Part shown: positions 43,082 through 54,914 of the stretch, one piece after another
Layout of the letters: each line of letters starts with the position of its first letter
Position numbering within the stretch: position 1 is the stretch's first letter
NCBI GenBank assembly: GCA_021186555.1
Contig: JAJKFL010000004.1
Coordinates: forward strand, 12,204,279-12,268,278
Direction of reading: 5' to 3'
DNA length: 64,000 nt
Origin: Reticulitermes speratus
Taxonomy: Eukaryota > Arthropoda > Insecta > Blattodea > Rhinotermitidae
The notes under the pieces: model-generated
What the model was told of the DNA's origin: nothing
The model's input: the letters and a program-made list of their open reading frames with translations, nothing else
Databases searched by the model: none
Made by a program: the position numbers and the translations under genes

Positions 43082-43397
43082 ACTCGTATATACCGGGTAA
43101 AGGTACAGGTAAAGTTCACCCTAGAACATGCCACGAAGGCCCAGAGGGGGAGTAGAGGTATAGCTCTACTCTTTCTTTAACCCTGGCACTAGATGAGGGT
43201 GGGTGGTCAACTCCACGCCTCGGCCGCTTTACCCCCGGGAAAGAGACCCGGTACCCATAGTATAGGAGGCTGGGTAGGCCCCAGGGTCGGTCTGGAAGAT
43301 GCGGAAAATCTCGCCCCCACCGGGATTCGATCCCGGACCGTCCAGCCCGTACCGAGTCGCTATACCGACTGACTTATCCTGGCCCACTCGTATATAC
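43082..43397 (-). mobile_element. SINE-A, full length, with 12-bp target-site duplication
   Basis: Minus strand, complete from 'gtaaaggtacaggtaaagtt' (3' end) to 'cttatcctggccc' (5' head). B box complement 'gggattcgatcccgg'. ACTCGTATATAC occurs at 43082-43093 and 43386-43397. Young insertion. Confidence 0.9.
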
Positions 43398-43719
43398 TAG
43401 GTGTTTCTTTTATCGTTTCCCCGTGCGCGGCAAATCCGTCACATGATATGCCAGCAGACGCCGGCATATTCCGTGTCATCTATCGTGCTCAGGAAACAAT
43501 GAAATAAAGCCATCTAGCAGTCGCATTAATAATTGGTCACTGAGACCCTTGGAAATGGGCTAAGAATTACAGCCAAGTCCGGTCCAAGAGAAACGATGGA
43601 GAGGGAATCTAATAAAAAAAAGTTATTTACAGAATGTGGCTAGGAAGCAAGTAGTTAGACGAAACAACTTAGAGCAAAGACAAATTGTCACAGGTCACAC
43701 ACAGTGCTTAAAAATGTCC

Positions 43720-43812
43720 TCAGGCTCTCACGATGGTTGCAGCGGTTTCCTCTGAAACGTCGGTAAGCATATACTAGACTACACGGCGTCACATCCCAGA
43801 AGACGGCTACCT
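43720..43812 (+). mobile_element. Penelope-like terminal fragment
   Basis: 'cctctgaaacgtcggtaagc' then 'ctacacggcgtcacatccca' + 'gaagacggct' matches the outward end of the foldback arms at 40862-40897 and 61173-61226. No opposite arm. Confidence 0.5.
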
Positions 43813-43859
43813 TCAAAGACAGATACATATCCTGGATCAAATCTGTTGAATCAGTAACG

Positions 43860-44130
43860 TCGCCTACTTCTGTGACAGACTATACAAAAGGGAAACTGCG
43901 TGGCGAACAGCGAGAAAAAGGTCATAGGAGGAATGGAGACAGGAAAAGGAAGAGAATGAAGACATTAAATAAAGGCGTGTAAAGGAAGTAACGACAACAT
44001 ATGGACTTCAGTGTACATAAATATTTGGAGAAAAATTTCGAAAGCGTCAACTTGGAAGACCTAAAAATGGATGACAGGATACGTCAAGATGGATTGTAGG
44101 ATAAGTTGTGAAGAAAAAGAGGTATAAACT
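43860..44130 (+). mobile_element. Possible LINE C-terminal fragment, decayed
   Basis: One frame reads RKRQLGRPKNG then W-D-like residues near 44045-44085, similar to the GRPR.RW tail of the LINE pieces at 17780 and 62262. Too short and degraded to assign firmly. Confidence 0.3.
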
Positions 44131-44139
44131 GCTGCGTAC

Positions 44140-44856
44140 CTTATCCAATGACATGAATTTGTATTCACGGTGTCGAGATTGTGTCTTCTACTGGCACAGG
44201 CTCGTATGAAAAAGGACTTACATGACGTCACAGGAAACTGAAGAATGAATACAAGCAGTCCTCGTTGAACGACGTCGTTTCCCTTAACGTTGACAATTTT
44301 TAGTGATAAGGGATTCGATGGGTCTTCCCGGACTCAGATTAACGTTGTTGTCGCTCGCATCTGGCGGGATCTACATCGGCCAAACTGGTAGTTATTTTAA
44401 TTAATTCATATGGGATAAAATGTTTCGTTCTATGTTCTTTCGCCGTACATTGCGGTTTCCGGGAGCGTACCTCCAATGTTAAACATTACTTCCACAGTCA
44501 TTTCACGACAGAAAGAGCTGTTCTCAATCAATGGTTGGCCTATGTCAGTTAACCACTTCTAAATGCGCATCTTTCAGCAAAAGGGTGTCTTCCTCGCCCT
44601 TTCACCCGACGGAAAATGCAGAGACATTTTTAGAAACTCCGTGTTTATTTTAAACACTAGACGATGGATAAAGCCCGGAAAAAAAGTATACGTGCAGTAT
44701 GTCATTGGTGTCGTGGAAGAAGAAGAAGATATACACTAACATTTCAGCAACATCTCGTTCAGTGGCCGAAAAAATTATTTTCATAATGCAATATTTTATT
44801 TAACAGATAAAATGTGTCATAAAGGTTACTGTCGCATTAAGTAACGTTTGGGCTTT
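44140..44856. other. No recognisable feature
   Basis: Unique-looking sequence, no gene seen. Confidence 0.35.
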
Positions 44857-44910
44857 TGTATGTATGTATGTATGTATATATTATTATATATATATATATA
44901 TATATACATG
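44857..44910. repeat. (TATG)n/(TA)n microsatellite
   Basis: 'tgtatgtatgtatgtatgta' followed by a TA run. Simple repeat. Confidence 0.95.
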
Positions 44911-44911
44911 G

Positions 44912-45535
44912 CATTTCAAACACATAATTTGCCGTAAACGACAACATTCTCTTTCTCAAAACCGTCCAGCGCTGGATTGCCAAATATTTCATGTGGTGCG
45001 GGCAACTTGGGCAAAATGTGGCCTACAAGCGGGCACCACAAAATTGAATACACAAAAATTAAGAATGGATAAGTAAACACAAAATTATACGTACAATTTC
45101 ACCTGTACATTTTATATACGTCATGTGCAATAAAAATAAAATCATAATAATAAGAAAAAAGAATTTAAGAAATGCAATTCAGAACCCATGCTAGGATGTC
45201 GCTATTTTTATCGCATCTATAAAAGATTAATCAGTAACGTACGTGCCCATAAATAAACCCACAAAATTTTTCAAAATTGCCTCGGCCTTCTGTCCCGGCT
45301 TTGGCAGTTAAAGTTTTAAAAGACATTTTGTGACTTCAAAAGTCTCCGCGAGCCACATAACACTCTGTCGCGAGCAACACGTAGCCCATGAGCTAATATT
45401 TGAGCAGGCCTGGTCGTGAGCGTGATACGACTGACTTCCCTCGAGACCAACGTCACAGCCTTTGGGAACTGCTACGTCCATTCTGACTAAACAGTTACAT
45501 GTGTTTGTGTTTTGTGACAAATATAATTACATACA
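44912..45535. other. No recognised gene
   Basis: A 70-codon plus frame starts within the microsatellite (44864-45076) and a 70-codon minus frame lies at 45520-45308. No domain in either. Confidence 0.35.
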
Positions 45536-45540
45536 ATAAA

Positions 45541-45918
45541 TATTATGGCTGTGAAACCTGGAAATTGTCAGAGCGAGATGTAAACAGCTTGCTTGTATTT
45601 GAAAGACAGATATTGAGAAGGATATATGGTCTAGTTGAAACTGAAGAAGGGTGGAAAATGAGAAATAATGATAAATTAGAGAAATTAATGAAGAGGAGAA
45701 GATATAGTTAAATACATAAGAGCACAGAGGATAAAATGGTGGGGACATTTTAATAGGATGGAAACAACAAAAACAGTGAGGAAAATTACGGAATGGAATC
45801 CCATAGGAAAGAGATCTAAAGGACGTCCAAGAAACAAATGGAAAGATGAAGTGCTGAATGATTTAAAGACATTAAAACTGAAGAACTGGACATATCTCGT
45901 TACAGACAGAAAAGCCTG
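45541..45918 (+). pseudogene. LINE reverse-transcriptase C-terminal tail, one frameshift
   Basis: The first frame (about 45541-45700) reads YGCETWKLSERDV then LLVFERQILRRIYG, the standard region after the RT thumb in insect non-LTR retrotransposons. After a frameshift near 45690 the second frame continues EDIVKYIRAQRIKWWGHFNR ... GKRSKGRPRNKWKDEVL ... DRKA and ends at a natural TGA (45916-45918). About 125 residues survive with only that frameshift, so this is a fairly young 5'-truncated insertion. It is not the same family as 39697-40232. Confidence 0.82.
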
Positions 45919-45929
45919 AATTAACTCGT

Positions 45930-46545
45930 GCAAAGACCAAAACACACAATATAATTATTTACAGTATATATTTTATCGGAAAGTATACTTTAGTTAGACG
46001 TTACAAGTATAATCCTTTAATAATCGAAACCTTCAGTATATTCTAAGGAACAGACAGTTCTAACAGGCTTAATTGCGGTGGTTACTGCAGGTAATATCAC
46101 GAGCAGTTGCTGTAATTACCTACAGTACGCAGACGACATGTTTGTATCATTGTCTATTGCCTTATTCCCTATTCTAACAAGACATCAGGCAATACCTCCA
46201 AAAGTCTATTAACATACATATGGCGTGCAACAAACAAAAGAATACGCCGACACCCCAAGACAGTACTCATTTGTCTTCCTTGGCACAGTAATCAATTTTC
46301 CCTTGTTGTGGATAATTCAAGCATTGTGTGGTAATTTAGTTCGGTAATTAGAACTTTCTTTTTAATTCCCTTTTTTCATTTAATGAAATACGTAATTAGC
46401 ACTCTCCTTCTCATGTTTTATTGAGGAAGTGACGTTCAACCATACGTAATTCACCGTTAGGTATCAAGGGGTGGGCGTGGGCGTGGGGGTTAGGCGAAGG
46501 AACCAGTGCGTTCGTCAGTGCTTGGTGATCATTTTATAGAGCAGT
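45930..46545. other. No recognisable feature
   Basis: A short 'gggcgtgggcgtgggggtt' run near 46473-46491. No gene. Confidence 0.35.
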
Positions 46546-46549
46546 ACCA

Positions 46550-46838
46550 GTATTACTAAAGGCCGTGCCATGGCTCAGGCAGTTAGTCGCCGGCCTCTCA
46601 CCGCGGAGGCCCGGGTTCGATCACGGGTCGGTCCATGTGGGATTTGTGGACAAAATGGCACTGGGACAGGTTTTTCGCCCAGTAATTCCCCTGTCAAATT
46701 CATTCCACCGGTGCTGCATTACACGGAAAAACAAAAAAACTAATCATCTTTATCACAGGGTTGCACAATAAGCCTCAAGGCTGCGGTGCGTCCGTAGCAT
46801 CTGCTGCGGGGCCCTTTTATAAAAAATCGTATTACTAA
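46550..46838 (+). mobile_element. SINE-C, full length, with 10-bp target-site duplication
   Basis: Reference copy. A-box region 'ccatggctcaggcagttagt', B box 'gggttcgatcacggg', body 'atggcactgggacaggtttt', end 'tgctgcggggccctttt' plus A-run. GTATTACTAA occurs at 46550-46559 and 46829-46838. Confidence 0.9.
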
Positions 46839-46839
46839 T

Positions 46840-47337
46840 GACGATATCAATAGCAGATTAAAAGCAAGGGTTCCTTTAAACATTAAGTCTATAATCTTTT
46901 ACCCCCCAGTGTCCCATTTAAAAACATAAATACACAACATAAAATAAGGCTATAACTTTACATCTTCTCTAGGGGTGTGAAACTTTTTCTCCCAGACAGA
47001 AGAATAAACAACACGCATCTATAACTGAAATAAATAAAGGAAAAAGTTGTTTGGAACTGAGAAAGAAAGGAACAAAAAATTGAGACTATACATGTTTAGG
47101 AGCTTCTTAATTTGTGCAGCCCTAAACTTTTTAAGTGATAAAATAAAATTTTATTGTGACAGACAGGTGAAAAGGAAAAGGGCCTACAAAATTTTGATAG
47201 TGAAATCTAAAACAAAGAGATGTACAAAAAACGTTTGCTTGGAGAAGCACCATTCTCTGGAGGATCGTACATCGTTTTGACAAATTTTTTCTGCGAGACA
47301 AAATCTGAATCGCTTTACAAACCGCCGTCACGCAGTC
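46840..47337. other. No recognised gene
   Basis: A lysine/arginine-rich 77-codon frame (47047-47280) has no recognisable domain. Confidence 0.35.
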
Positions 47338-48380
47338 TATATGACTAAATGTAACACCTTCACTTCACTAAACGTAACATCTTCACTTCACTAAACGTAA
47401 CACCTTCACTTCACTAAATGTAACACCTTCACTTCACTAAACGTAACACCTTCACTTCACTAAACGTAACACCTTCACTTCACTAAACGTAACACCTTCA
47501 CTTCACTAAACGTAACACCTTCACTTCACTAAACGTAACACCTTCACTTCACTAAACGTAACACCTTCACTTCACTAAACGTAACACTTTCACTTCACTA
47601 AACGTAACACCTTCACTTCACTAAATGTAACACCTTCACTTCACTAAACGTAACACCTTCACTTCACTAAACGTAACACCTTCACTTCACTAAACGTAAC
47701 ACCTTCACTTCACTAAACGTAACACCTTCACTTCACTAAACGTAACACCTTCACTTCACTAAACGTAACACCTTCACTTCACTAAACGTAACACCTTCAC
47801 TTCACTAAACGTAACACCTTCACTTCACTAAACGTAACACCTTCACTTCACTAAATGTAACACCTTCACTTCACTAAATGTAACACCTTCACTTCACTAA
47901 ACGTAACACCTTCACTTCACTAAACGTAACACTTTCACTTCACTAAATGTAACACCTTCACTTCACTAAACGTAACACCTTCACTTCACTAAACGTTAAC
48001 ACCTTCACTTCACTAAACGTAACACCTTCACTTCACTAAACGTAACACCTTCACTTCACTAAACGTAACACCTTCACTTCACTAAACGTAACACCTTCAC
48101 TTCACTAAACGTAACACCTTCACTTCACTAAACGTAACACCTTCACTTCACTAAACGTAACACCTTCACTTCACTAAACGTAACACCTTCACTTCACTAA
48201 ACGTAACACCTTCACTTCACTAAACGTAACACCTTCACTTCACTAAACGTAACACCTTCACTTCACTAAACGTAACACCTTCACTTCACTAAACGTAACA
48301 CCTTCACTTCACTAAATGTAACACCTTCACTTCACTAAATGTAACACCTTCACTTCACTAAATGTAACACCTTCACTTCA
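47338..48380. repeat. 23-bp tandem array, about 45 copies
   Basis: Unit 'taacaccttcacttcactaa' + 'acg', with acg/atg, cct/ctt and one 'gttaac' insertion variants. The atg form is concentrated near both ends and around 47870, and the centre is nearly uniform, as expected if homogenisation is stronger inside. Confidence 0.96.
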
Positions 48381-48439
48381 AGGCAAATAAATTCCGCCAT
48401 AAATGTAAGCCGGGTAATGTATTGTAACAAAATGGCAGC

Positions 48440-48690
48440 CTGCAACAGCGTAGGGACTGGGCTACCCTCTTAAAGTCCGAGGAACCGTAGTTCGATTCCT
48501 GGCACAGGCAAGAGACTTTTATCCTCCGCAAAACATCAACACAGCTTCCCATTCAACGGTTACAAAGCACCTTTCTCTGGGAGTAAAACGAACCTGACAT
48601 AAGCTGCCAAACACATCTACAACCGAGATTAAGAATAAGTGGAGCTATAACCGCACTACGACATACGCCTTTATGACGTACGGAGAGACA
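48440..48690 (+). mobile_element. Old SINE-A copy
   Basis: B-box region 'gtagttcgattcctgg', body 'ctctgggagtaaaacgaacc', 'accgagattaagaataagtg' and 'gagctataaccgcact', end 'acgcctttatgacg'. Same old subfamily as 18893-19160. Confidence 0.6.
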
Positions 48691-48699
48691 TAAATTTCT

Positions 48700-48776
48700 A
48701 TTACCACTAATTGCACAACATTTATTTTCATTACTACATGTTTCGGCAACGCATCGTACAGTATGGATGGTAATAA
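48700..48776 (-). mobile_element. Penelope-like terminal fragment
   Basis: On the minus strand 'gttgccgaaacatgtagtaa' matches the GAAACATGTAG end of the solo arm at 13046-13160. It lies between two SINEs and lacks the rest of the arm. Confidence 0.35.
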
Positions 48777-49048
48777 AGCTATTCCATTAGAGGACTGGAC
48801 AGGCCCTGAGGGTTCCAGGAGGTTGAGGTTCCAGACAATCGGCACATGAAGGTGGTAAGGTTGTCAGCCTTACGCAACGGCCGCCTTTACCCCCCAGGAA
48901 CTCATTTCTGTTAGAGGCTGAGTCGATCCCAGTGCGGCCGGAAGGATTAAGTCAATGAAAAATTCCAATGACACCATCGGGAATCGAACCCGCGTCCTTC
49001 CGGCTTGTAGCGCAGTGCCTCAACCAACTGCGCCACTGCGTGCCTCCT
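48777..49048 (-). mobile_element. SINE-E, second copy
   Basis: Minus strand. The head at 48975-49048 (complement 'gaatcgaacccgcgtccttc', 'ctcaaccaactgcgccactg') and body align with 4564-4860, including 'aaccttaccaccttcatg' (complement of 48847-48864). Confidence 0.8.
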
Positions 49049-49049
49049 A

Positions 49050-50165
49050 TGAATGGTAATATTTACATTAATTATTTATTAATTATTAATTGCTATATGA
49101 CACCAATAAATGTTTTTCAGTTGAATTTATATGTATAATATTAAAATATAATATGTTAATGTATAAAATATATATATATATATTACAAAAGTCTGCTCCA
49201 AATATGTCTTGCAAATAACTTCCATAATAACAAATAATAATAAATAAACTCTAATATGTAAAACAATTGCACGGAATATGTATAACATTATGTGTGCAGA
49301 AACCTTAACGTTTAGTGTACCAAAACGTGCTTATTACAGGTGCACAAACCCGGAACATCCCGGCTTCAATTTCGGTACGTACCGAATATAAACAGTGACC
49401 GATACATCGTCTACCAGATCATAAATCTTGTTGTTCTAATCAGATCATACAGGGTGATTTCGAAATAATACTTAAAAGTACAGCACGAATGCTTCACTGC
49501 GCATTCTTTAAAGTTCACTGCTCACCGATGATCCCGTTCTTAATGCCATAATTCTCCTGCGAGCTCTCGAAAATACCGTAAAATAAACTACAGAATACAT
49601 AAAAAGTGTATGAAAACTACTTTACCTTTAAGATGTGTCGCCCCTTCAGAACGCGATGAAAACTCGGAGAGGGATCTGAAACATAGAGAATATTCAAATT
49701 AATTTAGCTGTATAAATTTAATATTCGTTTGCATATGTTAAATTGTGCCGTCTCGTCTCTCTCGAGGATTCGCCCATATATTATTTATTACTGTGTATAG
49801 TCGCGTCATATCTGAATAACCTAAAGCCAGTACGTATGAAAAAAAAGAAGACAAGGCCGTTGTTAAATAAAACAAGGAAAATGCGACAAAGGAGAAAGAT
49901 CGTAATGTCTTATGCTAATGTGGATTTCTTTGCATCTTGACTCTCATGGTATTACTACGAAACATCTTTATTTAACGTCCTTCTTTTGTTTCCGTCATGT
50001 TTTTATGTTTCCTAGCAACAACACTAACGTGATTCAAACTGACATTTCAAGACATGTACAGTATACAATGTCTATGACTAGTTCCTCGAAATGTTTGTTA
50101 CACGCCGAACTAAATATGATTGACCAACTCAAAACACTTTAATACACTTAAAGAGTAAGACACAT
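49050..50165. other. No recognised gene; (TA)n
   Basis: AT-rich, a TA run at 49170-49183. Frames of 65 and 76 codons (49743-50142) lack domains. Confidence 0.4.
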
Positions 50166-50177
50166 CTAAAATATATA

Positions 50178-53014
50178 TAAAGATCCAGTCCGTACCGCGT
50201 AGTAAACACACTACGTCTCAGTTATACAAACCAGTCAGTTAATGTTGTACAGTGAAATAATCGGTGTTTGTTCTGAGATCCACACAAAACACATAAATAC
50301 AGTCCGTACCGCGCAGTAAACACACTCCGTCTCAGTTATACAAACCAGTCAGTTAATGTTGTACAGTGAAATAATCGCTGTTTGTTCTGAGATCCACACA
50401 AAACACATAAATACAGTCCGTACCGTGCAGTAAACACACTCCGTCTCAGTTATACAAACCAGTCAGTTAATGTTGTACAGTGAAATAATCGCTGTTTGTT
50501 CTGAGATCCACACAAAACACATAAATACAGTCCGTACCGCGCAGTAAACACACTCCGTCTCAGTTATACAAACCAGTCAGTTAATGTTGTACAGTGAAAT
50601 AATCGCTGTTTGTTCTGAGATCCACACAAAACACATAAATACAGTCCGTACCGCGCAGTAAACACACTCCGTCTCAGTTATACAAACCAGTCAGTTAATG
50701 TTGTACAGTGAAATAATCGCTGTTTGTTCTGAGATCCACACAAAACACATAAATACAGTCCGTACCGCGCAGTAAACACACTCCGTCTCAGTTATACAAA
50801 CCAGTCAGTTAATGCTGTACAGTGAAATAATCGCTGTTTGTTCTGAGATCCACACAAAACACATAAATACAGTCCGTACCGCGCAGTAAACACACTCCGT
50901 CTCAGTTATGCAAACCAGTCAGTTAATGTTGTACAGTGAAATAATCGCTGTTTGTTCTGAGATCCACACAAAACACATAAATACAGTCCGTACCGCGCAG
51001 TAAACACACTACGTCTCAGTTATACAAACCAGTCAGTTAATGTTGTACAGTGAAATAATCGCTGTTTGTTCTGAGATCCACACAAAACACATAAATACAG
51101 TCCGTACCGCGCAGTAAACACACTCCGTCTCAGTTATACAAACCAGTCAGCTAATGTTGTACAGTGATATAATCGCTGTTTGTTCTGAGATCCACACAAA
51201 ACACATAAATACACTGTGTGGGCAGAACGTAGAATTTGTGAATGTTAAACATGGCGGTACATTCAGTCCGTACCGCGCAGTAAACACACTCCGTCTCAGT
51301 TATATAAACCAGTCAGTTAATGTTGTACAGTGAAATAATCGCTGTTTGTTCTGAGATCCACACAAAACACATACACTGCGTGGGCAGAACGTGAAATTGT
51401 TGAATGTTAAACGTGGTGGTACATATAGTAACCACTGGGCTTTAATTTAAAGACTCAGTTCCGTACCGCGCAGTAAACACACTCTGTCTCAGTTATACAA
51501 ACCTGTCAGTTAATGCTGTACAGTGAAATAATCGCTGTTTGTTCTGAGATCCACACAAAACACATAAATACACTGTGTGGGCAGAACGTATAATTGTTGA
51601 ATTTTAAACGTGGTGGTACATATAGTAACCACTGGGGTTTAATTTAAAGACTCAGTCCGTACCGCGCAGTAAACACACTCCGTCTCAGTTATACAAACCA
51701 GTCAATCAATGTTGTACAGTGAAATAATCGCTGTTTGTTCTGAGATCCACACAAGACACATAAATACAGTCCGTACCGCGCAGTAAACACTCCGTCTCAG
51801 TTATACAAACCAGTCAGTTAATGTTGTACAGTGAAATAATCGCTGTTTGTTCTGAGATCCACACAAAACACATAAATACACTGTGTGGGCAGAACGTAGA
51901 ATTTGTGAATGTTAAACATGGCGGTACATTCAGTCCGTACCGCGCAGTAAACACACTCCGTCTCAGTTATACAAACCAGTCAGTTAATGTTGTACAGTGA
52001 AATAATCGCTGTTTGTTCTGAGATCCACACAAAACACATACACTGCGTGGGCAGAACGTGAAATTGTTGAATGTTAAACGTGGTGGTACATATAGTAACC
52101 ACTGGGCTTTAATTTAAAGACTCAGTCCGTACCGCGCAGTAAACACACTCCGTCTCAGTTATACAAACCTGTCAGTTAATGCTGTACAGTGAAATAATCG
52201 CTGTTTGTTCTGAGATCCACACAAAACACATAAATACACTGTGTGGGCAGAACGTATAATTGTTGAATTTTAAACGTGGTGGTACATATAGTAACCACTG
52301 GGGTTTAATTTAAAGACTCAGTCCGTACCGCGCAGTAAACACACTCCGTCTCAGTTATACAAACCAGTCAGTTAATGTTTTACAGTGAAATAATCGCTGT
52401 TTGTTCTGAGATCCACACAAGACACATAAATACAGTCCGTACCGCGCAGTAAACACACTCCGTCTCAGTTACACAAACCAGTCAGTTAATGCTGTACAGT
52501 GAAATAATCGCTGTTTGTTCTGAGATCCACACAAAACACATAAATACAGTCCGTACCGCGCAGTAAACACACTCCGTCTCAGTTATACAAACCAGTCAGT
52601 TAATGTTGTACAGTGAAATAATCGCTGTTTGTTCTGAGATCCACACAAAACACATAAATACAGTCCGTACCGCGCAGTAAACACACTCCGTCTCAGTTAT
52701 ACAAACCAGTCAGTTAATGCTGTACAGTGAAATAATCGCTGTTTGTTCTGAGATCCACACAAAACACATAAATACAGTCCGTACCGCGCAGTAAACACAC
52801 TCCGTCTCAGTTATACAAACCAGTCAGTTAATGTTGTACAGTGAAATAATCGCTGTTTGTTCTGAGATCCACACAAAACACATAAATACAGTCCGTACCG
52901 CGCAGTAAACACACTCCGTCTCAGTTATACAAACAGTCAGTTAATGCTGTACAGTGAAATAATCGCTGTTTGTTCTGAGATCCACACAAAACACATAAAT
53001 ACACTGTGTGGGCA
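50178..53014 (+). repeat. Second 114-bp array, with long linker units and a 667-bp higher-order repeat
   Basis: Begins after 'atatataaagatccag', like the array at 28372. Nine regular 114-bp units run to about 51210. Units then alternate with linkers carrying 'gtgtgggcagaacgt' and either 'gcggtacattcagtccg' or 'gtggtacatatagtaaccac' + 'tgggctttaatttaaagac'. The linker order is repeated: 'agaatttgtg' is at 51231 and again at 51898, a 667-bp period. Regular 114-bp units return from about 52430 to the end at 'cactgtgtgggcagaaca'. Confidence 0.95.
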
Positions 53015-53019
53015 GAACA

Positions 53020-53795
53020 GTTCTTTTTTTAACATAACGACGCACAAAATATCCGACACTACTCAGTGACGTGAATTACAAACTGGAAGGGATGTGGTCG
53101 TGGCCTAATCAAGTAAACATACCGGAATTGTTAAAGGTTAAAAAAAAACAACAATACCAATATCGGTCAGAATAATCTGTGTTTCAGCAGCTGCTCCTAG
53201 TGTGCTGCCGGTACACTACCTTACTCATTTACTACAAGCAATGAAAGGCAAGTGTCACACATTTTATTTGTAACAGTTCGCTGTTTGGTACAGTACGCTG
53301 AAGACTGGCGGGTCAGGGGGCAACACTGTTAGCCACGCGTGCTCAGAGAACACGACTTCATGGGTGGCCTACATTTACATTTTCTTTACAAGCTACAACG
53401 TTGCAAAAATTACGACGTTAGCTCTTTGTACAATCACGACACTTTGAAGCTCAGGAACTTAAGTAAGATAGCAGTTCTTAATTTCAAGAACGCAGTAAAT
53501 TGCATTATTTCTTCACTTTAACATTTCTAAACATAGTGCTTATCTTTATTATTAAAATATGACGTATCTGTCTCTAGAGCTGTTTAATGCAGCCAGGCAT
53601 GTTGTGTGTTGATGGTAATGCCCTCCATATTGCGATGTTTATTATTTGAAAGGAATGCATGATAGCTCCGAGGTAAATTAGGGCATGGGCATTTTGACAG
53701 ATGTTTGATATAAATATCTGGAATCATTTTGAGCCGATACCAGTGGTCGTATACAGTCAAGCAGAATCACAGCATGAACAGAGGATGACCACAGC
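53020..53795. other. No recognised gene
   Basis: One 60-codon frame (53339-53521) without a domain. Confidence 0.35.
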
Positions 53796-53804
53796 ACAGA
53801 CAGG

Positions 53805-54730
53805 GCATGATCAGAGCCTTATCAGAGCAGAACTGAACATGATCAGAGCCTTATCAGAGCAGAACCGAGCATGATCAGAGCCTTATCAGAGCAGAACTGA
53901 GCATGATCAGAGCCTTATCAGAGCAGAACTGAGCATGATCAGAGCCTTATCAGAGCAGAACCGAACATGATCAGAGCACGATTAGAGCCTTATCACAGCA
54001 GAACCGAGCATGATCAGAGCCTTATCACAGCAGAACCGAGCATGATCAGAGCCTTATCACAGCAGAACCGAGCATGATCAGAGCCTTATCACAGCAGAAC
54101 CGAGCATGATCAGAGCCTTATCAGAGCAGAACCGAGCATGGTCAGAGCAAGAACAGAGCACGATCAGAGCCTTATCAGAGCAGAACCGAGCATGATCAGA
54201 GCCTTATCACAGCAGAACCGAGCATGATCAGAGCCTTATCACAGCAGAACCGAGCATGATCAGAGCCTTATCAGAGCAGAACCGAGCATGGTCAGAGCAA
54301 GAACAGAGCACGATCAGAGCCTTATCAGAGCAGAACCGAGCATGATCAGAGCCTTATCACAGCAGAACCGAGCATGATCAGAGCCTTATCACAGCAGAAC
54401 CGAGCATGATCAGAGCCTTATCACAGCAGAACCGAGCATGATCAGAGCCTTATCAGAGCAGAACCGAGCATGGTCAGAGCAAGAACAGAGCACGATCAGA
54501 GCCTTATCAGAGCAGAACCGAGCATGATCAGAGCCTTATCACAGCAGAACCGAGCATGATCAGAGCCTTATCACAGCAGAACCGATCATGGTCAGAGCAA
54601 GAACAGAGCACGATCAGAGCCTTATCAGAGCAGAACCGAACATGATCAGAGCAAGAACAGAGCACGATCAGAGCATGATCAGAGCACGACAAAAGCATGT
54701 TTAGAGCATTATCAGAGTAAGAACCGAACG
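53805..54730. repeat. 32-bp tandem array with 22-bp insert units
   Basis: Unit 'agagccttatcagagcagaa' + 'ccgagcatgatc'. A 22-bp block 'agagcaagaacagagcacga' + 'tc' preceded by 'catggtc' recurs near 54140, 54290, 54472 and 54590. The spacings 150, 182 and 118 equal 22 plus 4, 5 and 3 units of 32 bp. The cag/gag variants keep order within each block. Confidence 0.95.
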
Positions 54731-54910
54731 TGATCAAAGCATGCCCACTGCACGAAGATCACAGTATGATCACAGCATGACCAGAGCATGATCACAGTAT
54801 GATCAGAGCATGAAGAGTGCAACAACATAGCACGACCATAGCAGTGTCAGAATGCGATCAGAGTAGGATCATACCACAATCACAGTACGGTTAAAGCAGA
54901 AGAGTACGAC
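54731..54910. repeat. Degenerate ~11-bp repeat flanking the 32-bp array
   Basis: Loose tandem copies of 'gatcacagcat' / 'gatcagagcat' / 'gatcacagtat'. The 32-bp unit itself looks like three such words, so this may be the older ground state. Confidence 0.7.
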
Positions 54911-54914
54911 CACA

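Noticed and set aside
47338..48380. Telomeric array
   Set aside because: The unit is 23 bp and unrelated to the insect TTAGG repeat. No TTAGG tract is present in the window.
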